NCBI GenBank assembly: GCA_022824185.1
Contig: JAJEAU010000010.1
Location: forward strand, 248,001 to 312,000
Length of the DNA stretch: 64,000 bases
Source: Dehalococcoidia bacterium
GTDB taxonomy: Bacteria > Chloroflexota > Dehalococcoidia > Lucifugimonadales > Lucifugimonadaceae
Direction: 5' to 3'
Shown here: positions 25,439-35,040 of the stretch, in pieces
How positions within the stretch are numbered: position 1 is the stretch's first letter
Layout of the letters: each line of letters opens with the position of its first letter
Program-made: the position numbers and the translations under genes
Notes under the pieces: model-generated
The model's database searches: none
The model's input: the letters and a program-made list of their open reading frames with translations, nothing else
Told to the model about the DNA's origin: nothing

Positions 25439-26743
25439 ATGTCCGGAATCTCAACTAACGAATACAAGCTGATCAGCGCCGACCGTGTGTACGACGCCAC
25501 CGGCAGAGCTGTAATCCAAAACGGTGCAGTACTGACGCAAGGGTCTGAGATCATCGCCGTTGGTCGTACTGATCACCTTCGTGCGCCTGACGGCGCGCCA
25601 GTCGAACGGATCGATTACCCCGGCGCGACTATCCTGCCGGGCATGGTGGATTGCCATACCCATAACAACGGATTTGGCGATGGCAGAAACGGCGAGGAGT
25701 TGGCGGAACTCGCCGACGAGATCCTGACCGTGAAGGCCGCTGGCAACGCGCGACGGAGTCTGTATTCTGGTGTGACTACGATCCGTGAGAACGGGCCGAA
25801 AAACGTGACGATGTTTCGATTGCGCGATGCGATCAACGAGGGATTAACGGTCGGTCCGAGAATGGTGTTGTGCGGCAGACCGGTTTCGATCATCGGTGGG
25901 CACATGGGTTATTTCGGCGGTGAGGTGACAGGCGTTGAAGGCGTGCGTGCGTTGACGAGGCAGTTGATCAAGGAAGGTGCGGACTACATCAAGATCACAG
26001 CGACCGGCGGAAGCACACCGACATCCTTTCCACTTCTGCCTTCCTTCAACGTTGATGAGTTGCGGGCGATCACCGGCGAAGCGCATAAATTCGGCAAGTT
26101 GACGGCGACGCACAGCACGTCGACGCAAGGGGTGATCAACTCGTTGGACGCTGAGGTGGACATGATCATTCACTGCGTTTACAAGGAACCGGATGGTAGA
26201 GATAACTTCAGGGTTGACATCGCGGAGAGGATCGGTGAAGGCGGGGCGTATGTCAATCCCACCCTTCAAGTCGGTCGCGCTCGGGTTTGGTCTTTGATGG
26301 AGAAGAAGATCGATTCGGGGTTATCAACAGAGGATTTGACAGCGCTAGATGAAGCAAAGCGCGAGTTGGAGACGCGATTGGAGCACAATCGACGGATGAT
26401 CGAGATGGGAGTGAAGATCATCACGGGATCGGACTCATCCTGGGGCGATTACCAACTTGGCAACACGGTTTACGAAGCCGAACTGCTGGTCCATGCTGGT
26501 TATTCACACTCCGAAGGCGTGATGTCTGTGACCAAGTGGGCCGCGGAGGCGCTCGGTGTGGATGATGTCGTGGGCACGTTAGAACCTGGCAAACAGGCAG
26601 ACATCTTGGTTGTGAGCGGTGATCCTACGGAGGATGTGAACGCGCTCTGGGATGTTGAAGACGTGTTTTTCCGAGGCGAAAAGGTTGATAGAGGCTCAGA
26701 AGAATCGTTGGCTGCTGTGAGACAGACGCCGTACGAGTTCTAA
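25439..26743 (+). CDS. Amidohydrolase (Xaa-Pro dipeptidase/imidazolonepropionase-like), first of tandem pair
   Basis: A 434-residue cytosolic metal-dependent amidohydrolase. Metal ligands are visible: HTH in MVDCHTHNN, the lysine of YIKITATGG, His in TATHST and IIHCVY, and Asp in ITGSDSSWGDY. The small beta-sandwich is built from both termini (EPGKQADILVV near the end). It is about half identical by eye to the next gene, so they arose by tandem duplication. The natural substrate, probably a small amide or dipeptide, cannot be told. Confidence 0.87.
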   Translation: MSGISTNEYKLISADRVYDATGRAVIQNGAVLTQGSEIIAVGRTDHLRAPDGAPVERIDYPGATILPGMVDCHTHNNGFGDGRNGEELAELADEILTVKAAGNARRSLYSGVTTIRENGPKNVTMFRLRDAINEGLTVGPRMVLCGRPVSIIGGHMGYFGGEVTGVEGVRALTRQLIKEGADYIKITATGGSTPTSFPLLPSFNVDELRAITGEAHKFGKLTATHSTSTQGVINSLDAEVDMIIHCVYKEPDGRDNFRVDIAERIGEGGAYVNPTLQVGRARVWSLMEKKIDSGLSTEDLTALDEAKRELETRLEHNRRMIEMGVKIITGSDSSWGDYQLGNTVYEAELLVHAGYSHSEGVMSVTKWAAEALGVDDVVGTLEPGKQADILVVSGDPTEDVNALWDVEDVFFRGEKVDRGSEESLAAVRQTPYEF

Positions 26744-26776
26744 TTGCTCCGCTAACGCAAATTCAGGAGATTGGCA

Positions 26777-28030
26777 ATGAGCGATCGTCAGACTCAATTC
26801 ACTGTTTTGAAGGCTGCCAGACTGATCGACGGCAACGGTGGCGCGGTGGCCGAACAGGCCGCGATTTTGCTCGAAGGTGACACCATCAGGCAGATCGGCA
26901 CGAAGGAGACGGTGCAAGCACCTGAGGGTGCTTCCGTTTCGGAGATCGATTATGGCGATGCAACGATTCTTCCTGGGCTCGTAGATTGCCACGTTCATCT
27001 GAATGGGATCGGCGATGGTCGGGCAGGAGATGAGTTGACGCTGCTTCCAGATGAGGTGCTCACGGTGCAGTCGGCACAGAACGTTAGGAGGCATCTTTAC
27101 TCGGGCGTCACGACGTTGAGGGACTGCGGCGCGAAGAACCGAACTACGTTTTTGTTGCGAGACGCGGTCGAGATGGGGATCGTGCCTTCACCGAGGTTGA
27201 TATTGGCTGGTAGGCCGGTGGCAATTATCGGAGGTCACCTGAGTTACTTCGGCGTTCAGGCAACGGGGCCGACTGAGTGTCGGGCCGCGGTCAGGCAGTT
27301 GATCAAGGAGGGAGCGGATTTCATCAAAGTTACGGCGACCGGCGGAAGTACTCGGACGAGCCATGCCTGGAGGCCGTCGTTCAACGTGGACGAGTTGGTA
27401 GCGATCTGTGATGAGGCGCACAAATTCGGCAAGCATGTGGCTGCGCATTGCGCGTCTTCGGGTGGGATGGAGAACGCATTGGATGCCGGCGTGGACTCGA
27501 TCATCCATGGCGTGCACAAGGATGCTGACGGATCGGACAACTATCGTCCGGATTTGGCTGACCGGATTGCGGAACAGGGAGTGTTTGTGAATCCGACGCT
27601 TGGTCAGTCGGTGTCTCGGATCAGGCAGTTGGAGGATGATCCGAGTAGGGCACGGGAGGGTGACGATTTGGGTGCGATGCGGAGAGGATCGGAGATTCGT
27701 ATGGACCATGTGGCGAGAATGCGGGATGCTGGCGTGGTGATGGTTGCAGGATCGGATTCTGCTTGGGGCTTTTACGAGATGGGCGATTTCCAGACCGAAA
27801 TCGAGGCGCATGGGATGGCCGGGATGTCAAATATGGAGGCGATTGTGTCGGCCACGAGCGATTCGGCGAAGTCATGCTGGGTGGACGATTCGGTAGGGAC
27901 GATTGAGGTTGGCAAGCAGGCGGATGTGCTGGTTGTCGAAGGTGATCCATCGAGTGAACTTGGGGATTTGCGTCGGGTCGTCGATGTTTATTTGGCTGGT
28001 GACCGGGTTGATCGGCAGAACTTGATTTAG
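26777..28030 (+). CDS. Amidohydrolase, second of tandem pair
   Basis: 417 residues from ATG 26777, which has AGGAG seven bases upstream; a TTG six bases earlier is also in frame. Same fold and ligands as the preceding gene: VDCHVHLNG, FIKVTATGGSTRTS, VAAHCASS, IIHGVHKDADG and VAGSDSAWGFYE. The gene follows its paralogue by 33 bp, so they are probably one transcript. It converges on the HTH gene at 28040. Confidence 0.87.
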   Translation: MSDRQTQFTVLKAARLIDGNGGAVAEQAAILLEGDTIRQIGTKETVQAPEGASVSEIDYGDATILPGLVDCHVHLNGIGDGRAGDELTLLPDEVLTVQSAQNVRRHLYSGVTTLRDCGAKNRTTFLLRDAVEMGIVPSPRLILAGRPVAIIGGHLSYFGVQATGPTECRAAVRQLIKEGADFIKVTATGGSTRTSHAWRPSFNVDELVAICDEAHKFGKHVAAHCASSGGMENALDAGVDSIIHGVHKDADGSDNYRPDLADRIAEQGVFVNPTLGQSVSRIRQLEDDPSRAREGDDLGAMRRGSEIRMDHVARMRDAGVVMVAGSDSAWGFYEMGDFQTEIEAHGMAGMSNMEAIVSATSDSAKSCWVDDSVGTIEVGKQADVLVVEGDPSSELGDLRRVVDVYLAGDRVDRQNLI

Positions 28031-28039
28031 GTCGACGAA

Positions 28040-28345
28040 TCAGAGTCCAAGGATGTTGCGGAGGTTTGTGTAGTACTCGGCGAAGGCTTCTTTGCCGGCT
28101 TTGGTTGATTCGATCCAGGTCCGGGGTTTGTTTTTGTGGAACTCTTTCGTGATTTGGACGTAGTTAGCCTCTTCGAGTTTTCGGAGGTGGGTTGTGAGGT
28201 TTCCACCGGTTAGGTTGAGGTTGGACTGGATGAAGCCGTAGGTTAGGCGCGGGGCTTCGGATTGGGAGACGAGGAGCGTCATGATGCGTAGACGCGTCGG
28301 TTGATGGATCGTCTCGTTGAGGACGATGTGTTCGGTGTCTGTCAT
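28040..28345 (-). CDS. Winged-helix transcriptional regulator
   Basis: A 101-residue ArsR/MarR-like winged-helix protein. QPTRLRIMTLLVSQ is helix 1, LTGGNLTTHLRKLEEANYVQITKEF is the recognition helix and wing, and the C-terminal helix probably makes the dimer. This matches the HTH_27-type stand-alone winged-helix family. The start overlaps the stop of the membrane-protein gene as ATGA; a longer in-frame extension to 28612 merely translates that gene in another frame. It likely represses its own operon through the dyads at 29000-29035. Confidence 0.87.
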   Translation of the reverse strand: MTDTEHIVLNETIHQPTRLRIMTLLVSQSEAPRLTYGFIQSNLNLTGGNLTTHLRKLEEANYVQITKEFHKNKPRTWIESTKAGKEAFAEYYTNLRNILGL

Positions 28346-28965
28346 TGGACGCCAGTTTTCTTCAGCCAAAGGGCTCCGGCGACGATGAGGATTAGAACCA
28401 ACACAGCGGTGATGGCCGCTGCGGCATCGCCCGCGAAGTGCGCTGGAACGTAGTAAGAGGCTCCTATGCCGATCCCCAAGACCGAAATGGCGAGTCTGGA
28501 GATCAGTCCAAACAGGATGTAACCGAGGGCGATGATGCCGACGGAGACACCGGCGATGTGCTGTCCAGGTTCGGCAACGGTCCAGAGTCCGGAGAGTCCT
28601 GGGATGAGCCAAGTTGCGGCTACAACAACCATCCAGAACGCGAAGACCTTCAGGCCGGCCCGACGCGCGGTGTCAGGATCGGCGAGATTCAGCGTTGCTC
28701 GAGATCCAATGATGCTGCTGCCGGTTATCCCGATGATGACGATGACTGCCCATAGAGGAGCGCGGAACCAAGGGTATTCGTCTGCGAAGTCGGGAGCGAG
28801 GTTGGCGATGGCGAAGTCTGCAAGATATCCGACAGCGGTGAGAGCTCCCCACATGAGGAGGATAGACGCGGTCCCGGCCATGAAGAGAGCGCTTTGGGCG
28901 TTGTTCATGGTGCTGTGAATGGTGTTGAGAGAGGATTCGGGGGAGAGGTTGTTTTGGTTAGTCAT
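28342..28965 (-). CDS. Multi-pass membrane protein, partner of the winged-helix regulator
   Basis: A 207-residue integral membrane protein with about five hydrophobic segments, for example LFMAGTASILLMWGALTAVG, LWAVIVIIGITGSSII and ITAVLVLILIVAGALW. ATG 28965 has GGAGAA upstream. Gene pairs of a small membrane protein and an HTH_27 regulator are common; the regulator may sense a signal related to this protein. Function unknown. Confidence 0.8.
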   Translation of the reverse strand: MTNQNNLSPESSLNTIHSTMNNAQSALFMAGTASILLMWGALTAVGYLADFAIANLAPDFADEYPWFRAPLWAVIVIIGITGSSIIGSRATLNLADPDTARRAGLKVFAFWMVVVAATWLIPGLSGLWTVAEPGQHIAGVSVGIIALGYILFGLISRLAISVLGIGIGASYYVPAHFAGDAAAAITAVLVLILIVAGALWLKKTGVQ

Positions 28966-28999
28966 GGCTTTTCTCCACGTGGTTGGGCGATGCGGTATG

Positions 29000-29035
29000 T
29001 TGCATTGTAATGCAAAATAGTTTGTATTGCAAACT
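29000..29035 (-). promoter_or_regulatory. Promoter with two overlapping operator dyads for the membrane/HTH operon
   Basis: On the minus strand, -35 TTGCAA (29032-29027), a 17-base spacer, and -10 TACAAT (29009-29004). A perfect dyad TTGCATT-GT-AATGCAA (29000-29015) covers the -10, and AGTTTG-N5-CAAACT (29019-29035) covers the -35. The arrangement fits repression by the operon's own winged-helix protein. Confidence 0.7.
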
Positions 29036-29260
29036 TCAATTTCGGGTTTCACTTTGGCGCGCGTTTATGGGTGAGGAGCGTGGGCCGAGGGCGAGTGTTG
29101 CTTTTCAATCGATCCGATGTTGAATTCGGAGATGGGTTCTGGTCGGATTGTGTTTCCCATTGCGATTGAATGCGCGGGGATGCATGGTATCGGTTGATCG
29201 TCGTTGTCTAGACTTTTGTTGAAGGGTGTCAAGGATCGTTGATCTGGTCGATGATGCGAG

Positions 29261-32200
29261 TTGAATTTGTTGTTTACAGGGTTGATTGATCGGGCCGCGT
29301 TGAGATCTCGCGCGGTCTTGGCCTTGGCTGGTTTAGCGGGAGCGTCGTTGATGCTCGCGGTTGGGTTGAGTGGTTGCACCGGCGACGACGAGCCGACCGC
29401 GGAGCCGTTTGTGACTCGGACGCCGACTTCGGTTGCGCCGACTGAGGCTCCGGCAACAGCAACGCCGGTTCCGCCAACGAATACGCCTGCGCCTCCGACT
29501 GCGACGCCATTGCCTCCGACATCGACGCCAATGCCGCCAACGGCTACACCGGTTCCTCCGACATCGACGCCAATTCCGCCGACTGCTACACCGCTTCCTC
29601 CCACGAATACCCCGGTACCGCCGACTGCTACACCGATACCTCCGACTGCTACACCGGTCCCGCCGACGCCTACGGCTACTGTGGTGCCGGCAAGTTACAG
29701 CATCGAGTCGTTGGATTGGGATGTGCGAGGTCCTGAGGGTGACAAGATTGCGGTGAGGTTTACGCTGAAGGTTGCAAATGAGGGAGAGGCGTCTCGGGAA
29801 GGTGTGACCTTGGTATCGGCCACGGTGAATGGTCAGGACGTTGATCTGGTGGCTGAGATTCCGCCGCTGGCCGGTGGTGAGGAGACGACGCTGGTTTTCG
29901 ATGTGCGGTTGGATTCGGGTCAACAGGAGTTGAAGCTGCGAGTGGATGATTCGGATTCGCTGGCGGTTCTGGATCTGCTGGTTTCGGACATTACGATAGC
30001 GCCGATTTCGTATCAGGTTTTGGCCGACAAGGTGATTGGTCTACGGGTGATGTTGACGAACAACGGGACTCTGCCATCGCGACCTGTTCAGTTGATTGCG
30101 TTGAACAACGTCGTTGCGACGGTTCAGCCGCTGGAGCCTGGGGAGTCGGAGGATGTGACGTTCAACATCGAGTTGGAGAAGGGAAGGCACACAGTTGAGG
30201 TGACGGCGTCGGCGGACGAGCGCGAGGCAAATCTGTCGAACAACGCGACGGAGTTTGACATTGAGGTCGACTTTGTGGCGCTGAACGTTCGGGCTGAAGG
30301 TGCGGGCGTGCGCGGTTTCATAAGAGGAGGAACGGCGGAAGTGGATGTTGGTTTCGCGATCAACAATCTAGGGGTGGCGAATAGTGGGCCGTTCGTGGTT
30401 GCGGTGGCGTGTCCGGATGCCGAAATAGGGACGTGTTCGGGAGAGCAGGTGATTGACAATGTGCCGCCGGGCGGATCGATCTCGGGGTCGATCGCAGCGG
30501 TTGTTCCGCAGGGGATTTCTTCGGTGGTGTTGTACGCGGGTGAATTGGAGTATGGGTATCTATGGGGGGATCAGAATGCGATCCCGGTGACGCTCGAGGT
30601 TCCGTTGCAGCCGGATATCGTACCGGTTTTTGCTGCGAGTGCGTCGTTGAACGGGTATTACCGAGATGGTGATGCGTCGGTGATTGTGGATGTTTCGTTG
30701 CGCAACGACGGTGCGGAACCCGTGCCGGGCGAGTATCCGATAGCGGTAGGGTGTTACGAGAATGGGACGGCGATCTCTGGTTGCGGCGATGTAGTGACGC
30801 TGGATCTTCGGGATGGGTATGGGCCTGCTGAAGGTTCGCTGGATATTAGGACGCCGTCGGGCGAGATCGAGTTGAGGTTGGAGGGCCCGGAGGTGGTTGG
30901 TGTGAATGAGGTGTTGTCGGCGACGGTGGATGTTTCTGTGCCGGCCAAGATTACGAATGTGGATCGGGATCTGTGGCGGTGCTTCACTGAGACGCGTCAG
31001 AGCGAAGAGTTCCCGCGTGGGAACTGTAGCGGCCGGGATGGGGAGACGATTCGGAAATGGTCAGATGCGCGACCGGTGACCGTGTGGATCAATGGGTTGT
31101 CAGCGTATTCGGAGCGGTTCCAGGATATGTTGCAGGAGATGGCGCCGGAGCTGAACTTCTCGTATCAGCTGGTGGCGGAAGAGCGTCGGGCTGATATCGC
31201 GGCGTATGTTGGGATCACGGATGAGAATGTCCGCGCATTGGGTTTCACGGATTGCGATGGTTTCTGGGGGTGCACGAATTACGAGACCAATGACGCAGGG
31301 GAGATCGTGACGGCTGAGATCGTGTTGATGCGGATCGAGGATCCGAATCTACGTCAGTTGGGCGTGATCAATGAGACGATCGAGTACGCGATGTTGCATC
31401 ACCTGCTGCAGATTTTGGTGCCGATGAGCTACCGACGCGTGCCGGACTCGGTGATGAGCATCGACAAGGGGATGAGGTTCCCGGAGATGACGGAATCGGA
31501 TCGGGAGCTTGTGCGGATATTGACTAGTCCACTGGTGGAGACTGGGTTTACAACGGCTGATGTCGAGGATTTGGTGGTGTTTTCGGATGAGGTGTTGGAT
31601 CCGGTTGAACCTGAACAATTGACGAATTTGGACATCATCGAACTAGCGCGGTTGCGGTTGCATAGCGAGGGTTCGGCGCTCTACAACATGAATGGTGGTT
31701 GGTCCGGTGGGACGTGCATCGACAGTTTCGGGCCGTCGCAGGTCACGATAGGGCAGTTCAGTTCCCATCGTGGGTTGTACTATCGCATGACGGACGCGTC
31801 TGAGCGGTTGTATGCATTCTGGCGGTCGGAAGACGGCAGGGCGGAGTATTGGGATGGGAGCACGCGGTCTTGGCGTCGATTTGCGGCGACAGATGAACAG
31901 GAGTTGGCGGAGGAGACGGCTTGGTCTCCGCAGTATTCGGACCCGTTAGCGTTGTTGACTTCGGTGCTGTACTTCGAGGCCGATACGCTCGAGGAGTTGA
32001 ACCGCGGAGAGGATGAGATCGAGTTCCGGATCGAGCGGATCAGGGGCTACGCAGCGCCGGATTGGACGGATGAGGCGTTGGTTTCGACGACGTTCAAGGT
32101 CGATTTGTCCAGTTACGAGTTGACGTCGTTCTCTATTGAGTGGGAGTTCGGGGTGCGCGGATTGGCCTGCGATGGGTATGAGGTGCAGGCGAACTTGATC

Positions 32201-32266
32201 GAATATGGAACGAGTCTGGTAATTCCGTCTGAGGTGCGAGGTGGTTCTCGAGTGATCGGGAACTGA
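29261..32266 (+). CDS. Giant surface lipoprotein, metzincin-like paralogue with lost catalytic site
   Basis: About 1000 residues. A lipoprotein signal ends in LAVGLSGC (C39). Residues about 65-140 are ten near-perfect TPxPPTx heptads, a stalk typical of Chloroflexota surface proteins. Then follow several CARDB-like beta domains (residues ~145-560) and a C-terminal half homologous to the next gene. In the place of that protein's HELVH helix it has [11 protein letters not shown] (H713, H714), so the catalytic Glu and first His are missing, while the following Met-turn SVMS (M732) remains. It is therefore probably a non-catalytic, binding or scaffolding version. The start is a TTG without a clear ribosome-binding site; TTG 29282 is an alternative. 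Confidence 0.85.
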   Translation: MNLLFTGLIDRAALRSRAVLALAGLAGASLMLAVGLSGCTGDDEPTAEPFVTRTPTSVAPTEAPATATPVPPTNTPAPPTATPLPPTSTPMPPTATPVPPTSTPIPPTATPLPPTNTPVPPTATPIPPTATPVPPTPTATVVPASYSIESLDWDVRGPEGDKIAVRFTLKVANEGEASREGVTLVSATVNGQDVDLVAEIPPLAGGEETTLVFDVRLDSGQQELKLRVDDSDSLAVLDLLVSDITIAPISYQVLADKVIGLRVMLTNNGTLPSRPVQLIALNNVVATVQPLEPGESEDVTFNIELEKGRHTVEVTASADEREANLSNNATEFDIEVDFVALNVRAEGAGVRGFIRGGTAEVDVGFAINNLGVANSGPFVVAVACPDAEIGTCSGEQVIDNVPPGGSISGSIAAVVPQGISSVVLYAGELEYGYLWGDQNAIPVTLEVPLQPDIVPVFAASASLNGYYRDGDASVIVDVSLRNDGAEPVPGEYPIAVGCYENGTAISGCGDVVTLDLRDGYGPAEGSLDIRTPSGEIELRLEGPEVVGVNEVLSATVDVSVPAKITNVDRDLWRCFTETRQSEEFPRGNCSGRDGETIRKWSDARPVTVWINGLSAYSERFQDMLQEMAPELNFSYQLVAEERRADIAAYVGITDENVRALGFTDCDGFWGCTNYETNDAGEIVTAEIVLMRIEDPNLRQLGVINETIEYAMLHHLLQILVPMSYRRVPDSVMSIDKGMRFPEMTESDRELVRILTSPLVETGFTTADVEDLVVFSDEVLDPVEPEQLTNLDIIELARLRLHSEGSALYNMNGGWSGGTCIDSFGPSQVTIGQFSSHRGLYYRMTDASERLYAFWRSEDGRAEYWDGSTRSWRRFAATDEQELAEETAWSPQYSDPLALLTSVLYFEADTLEELNRGEDEIEFRIERIRGYAAPDWTDEALVSTTFKVDLSSYELTSFSIEWEFGVRGLACDGYEVQANLIEYGTSLVIPSEVRGGSRVIGN

Positions 32267-32328
32267 GGCACTGTGTAGGTGGGCCGCGGTCGGTGTCTGG
32301 TTGATGTCACCGAATTAGGATGATCGGT

Positions 32329-35028
32329 ATGAGGTCGCGGGTTTTTCGTTCGTTACTAGTCGGGGTTGCGGTGAGCGTTTTGGTGGGTTTGGGATACGCG
32401 GGAGTAGTAGCTGGCCAAGGGACGTCGGGCTCGATCCAAGTGGTTGATGTTGTTGTGACTAAGGTTGGGGAGGAACCGTCGGTGGTGCTGTACGAGGCGT
32501 TGGTGACGGTCAGGAATGTTGGCGATGCGGATTTCTCGGGTGCTCAGCGCGTCGAGTACCAGGTTGACGGCGGTGATAAGGAGTTGGTGTACGTGGTGAG
32601 CGGTTTGGGTCCCGGAGCGGAAAAGCAGTTCAAGTTCAGGCTGGGTCTGGTGCCTGGGGAACGGACAGTGGGGGTATTGATCGGAGATCATGCGCATGAG
32701 ACCAGTGTGACGGTGTCGGCGGCGGACTTGTCTGTGAATGTGAACGCCCATCACGTGATCCGGGGCGGTTTCGTAGGGTTCGACATCGGTGTTGTCAATG
32801 ATGGGGAAAGGACGGCTAAGGCGGTCGATTTGAGTGGACAATGGGATCGGTTGGAGGATGGTGAAGTGGTTGAGACGGGTGAGGTTGAGTTCGGATCGAT
32901 TGAGGACGAGATTGGCAGTGGGGATAGCGTGGCGGCGTCGGTCCGGTTTGAGGTCGAACCGGGGGAGTATCGATTTGAGATTGCGGTTTCTACGGCTTCG
33001 ACTGAGGCGGATTTGACGGATAACACAGCGCGAGTCGAGCGCGGTGTGGAATACGTGGAGTACGACGTAGTAGTGAAAACAATTGAGGTTGTGAAATGGC
33101 ACGCCGACGGTAGAGGACTGGTAGCTCTAGGGTTTGAGGTGAGCAATGTCGGCGTGGATGACGGTGGGCAGGTTTTGGTTGGGATCGAGTGTGCGGATGA
33201 AAAGTGTTCAGCGGCGGATTTTGTCGATGCCGTTGCGGTCGGAGAGACGGGTTCGTTGATATTGGAGGTTTGGGTGCCCGTAGGGAGCGCGATGGTTGAG
33301 GTTTATGCAGGGGCGAATGAGGATGGCTTCAGATGGGGTGATGGAAACGTTGAAGAGTTAACGTTCGAGGTGGCTGAAGCGCCGGAATTGAGTTGGTCAT
33401 TGTCGGCGGTGTCTGATGTCTTGGATTTGCAATACTGGAGCGACGGTTCGGCGAATGCAGTATTCGAGACGACCTTGGAGAATCAGTCGGATGCGCCAGT
33501 GATAGGGGAGATTAAGGTATCGGTGTCGTGTACGCGAGCGGGCGAATCAGTGGAGGACTGCGGGGATGAATTTGCGGTGGAGGTTGAGAGTGATGAGCAG
33601 ACGAGTGTGGCCCGGCATGTCTTGAGGTTGCCGTCAGGGGAGACTGAGCTGCATTTCGCAGTCGGCGACGATGTGCTAAGCGCTGATGCCGTGGTACCGC
33701 GGCGGATATTGGGGGTGAGTCGTGAGGTTTGGGAGTGTTTCAGTGATACGTCGAACCTGAGGCGTCGGTCGGAACGCGACGAGGGAGTGGGATGCGGCGG
33801 ATGGCGGAATGATTACGTTGCCAAGTGGCGAGTCGGGCAGCCGATCCGGGTTTGGACGACTGGAGAGAGCGAGTATGAAGCGATCTTCAACGAGGCGTTG
33901 GATTATCTGGGGCCGATTATGAACTTGGAGTTCCAGCAAGTCGAGTCGCGATCGGATGCTAATCTCCATGCCTATCTAGGCCTGCCTAGGACTGAACGCG
34001 CGGGTGGACTGCGGTGCAATCATGCTGCTGGTTGCACGAGTTTCGATATCGACTCTGATGGTGCGATATCGGCGGCGCGATTGGTAGTTTGGCCTCCGTT
34101 GTCGGTGTTCACTGATGCGGGTAGAAATCGGATGATTCGGAGTATCGCAGCGCACGAGTTGGTCCACGCGTTGGCCGGGATGTTGCACCGGCACGATGAC
34201 CGGACGAGTTTGATGAGCTATGACGCGTTGGACTATGTGACTCTTGGTCCTGTTGACGAGGAGCTGATCAGGATCGCTTCGGATCCACTTGTCAAACCGG
34301 GTATGCGGTTTAATGAGGTTGAGGAGCTGGTGGTTTTTGATGACGAATTGGTGGATCGGATCGAGCCGGCGGATGTGACGGTCGAGGGGATACTGCGTCT
34401 GGCACATGCAAATCTGATGGATGAGGGCACGGCGAGATACGTGGTTTCCGGTGGGTGGACGGGTTGTGATTTCACGTTTGAGGATTCTCAATACTCGATC
34501 GGGGGATTGCGTCCCCGGGGTGCACGCTGGGTGCATTTCAAGAATGATGAAGTCGATCTTTACCTCATTCGGGCACGCTCGCCGGTCCAGTTGATCGAGT
34601 ATTGGATGGAGGTGAATGGACGTTGGCGACCGGTACCGAGTCAGGTGACTCAACGGTTGTTGAGTTTTCGGGATTCGTTTACAAACCCGGTGACGTTACT
34701 GTCAAGCATCAATCTTTACCGTGACGGCGTCGCTTTCGAGGTTGTCTCCGAGACAGATGGCGTAATGACGTTGGAGGTTGAATTAGGAGGCGCAGATGTG
34801 CGGACTTCCTGGAGTCGGAATACGACGTTAGACGTGCGCGTAGCGGTCGATACTTCGGACTACACGATTCCGAGTTACGAGATGACGTGGGGGTTTGAAC
34901 CCGAGGGTGAAGGGGTGTGTGACACGTATCGGGTCGTCGCCAACGAGGGGGAGTACGGCGAGGGCTTTGAGATCCCGGAAATTGTCCGCCGTACGTCGGT
35001 GGCGTTTAGGTTGGACGGTGACGAGTGA
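32329..35028 (+). CDS. Large secreted metzincin-like metalloprotease with CARDB-type domains
   Basis: An 899-residue exported protein. The Sec signal peptide is RSLLVGVAVSVLVGLGYAG. Beta-rich CARDB-like repeats occupy about residues 35-470 (VRNVGDADFSG, VVNDGERTAKAVDL, VSNVGVDDGG). The protease core follows: HELVHALAGMLH with H609, E610, H613 and a possible third ligand H620, then a Met-turn SLMSY (M629). Spacing to the third His is one residue longer than the textbook metzincin motif. ATG 32329 with AGGA eight bases upstream is preferred over ATG 32320. The tandem paralogue upstream lacks the active site, so the two may act as a pair at the cell surface. Confidence 0.82.
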   Translation: MRSRVFRSLLVGVAVSVLVGLGYAGVVAGQGTSGSIQVVDVVVTKVGEEPSVVLYEALVTVRNVGDADFSGAQRVEYQVDGGDKELVYVVSGLGPGAEKQFKFRLGLVPGERTVGVLIGDHAHETSVTVSAADLSVNVNAHHVIRGGFVGFDIGVVNDGERTAKAVDLSGQWDRLEDGEVVETGEVEFGSIEDEIGSGDSVAASVRFEVEPGEYRFEIAVSTASTEADLTDNTARVERGVEYVEYDVVVKTIEVVKWHADGRGLVALGFEVSNVGVDDGGQVLVGIECADEKCSAADFVDAVAVGETGSLILEVWVPVGSAMVEVYAGANEDGFRWGDGNVEELTFEVAEAPELSWSLSAVSDVLDLQYWSDGSANAVFETTLENQSDAPVIGEIKVSVSCTRAGESVEDCGDEFAVEVESDEQTSVARHVLRLPSGETELHFAVGDDVLSADAVVPRRILGVSREVWECFSDTSNLRRRSERDEGVGCGGWRNDYVAKWRVGQPIRVWTTGESEYEAIFNEALDYLGPIMNLEFQQVESRSDANLHAYLGLPRTERAGGLRCNHAAGCTSFDIDSDGAISAARLVVWPPLSVFTDAGRNRMIRSIAAHELVHALAGMLHRHDDRTSLMSYDALDYVTLGPVDEELIRIASDPLVKPGMRFNEVEELVVFDDELVDRIEPADVTVEGILRLAHANLMDEGTARYVVSGGWTGCDFTFEDSQYSIGGLRPRGARWVHFKNDEVDLYLIRARSPVQLIEYWMEVNGRWRPVPSQVTQRLLSFRDSFTNPVTLLSSINLYRDGVAFEVVSETDGVMTLEVELGGADVRTSWSRNTTLDVRVAVDTSDYTIPSYEMTWGFEPEGEGVCDTYRVVANEGEYGEGFEIPEIVRRTSVAFRLDGDE

Positions 35029-35040
35029 GTCTGGATGGCG

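Noticed and set aside
28346-28612. Arg/His-rich N-terminal extension of the winged-helix regulator
   Set aside because: It lies wholly inside the upstream membrane-protein gene; ATGA overlap at 28345 gives the proper start.
29065-29604. Gly/Val-rich minus-strand frame opposite the lipoprotein stalk
   Set aside because: Antisense reading of the TPxPPTx repeats.
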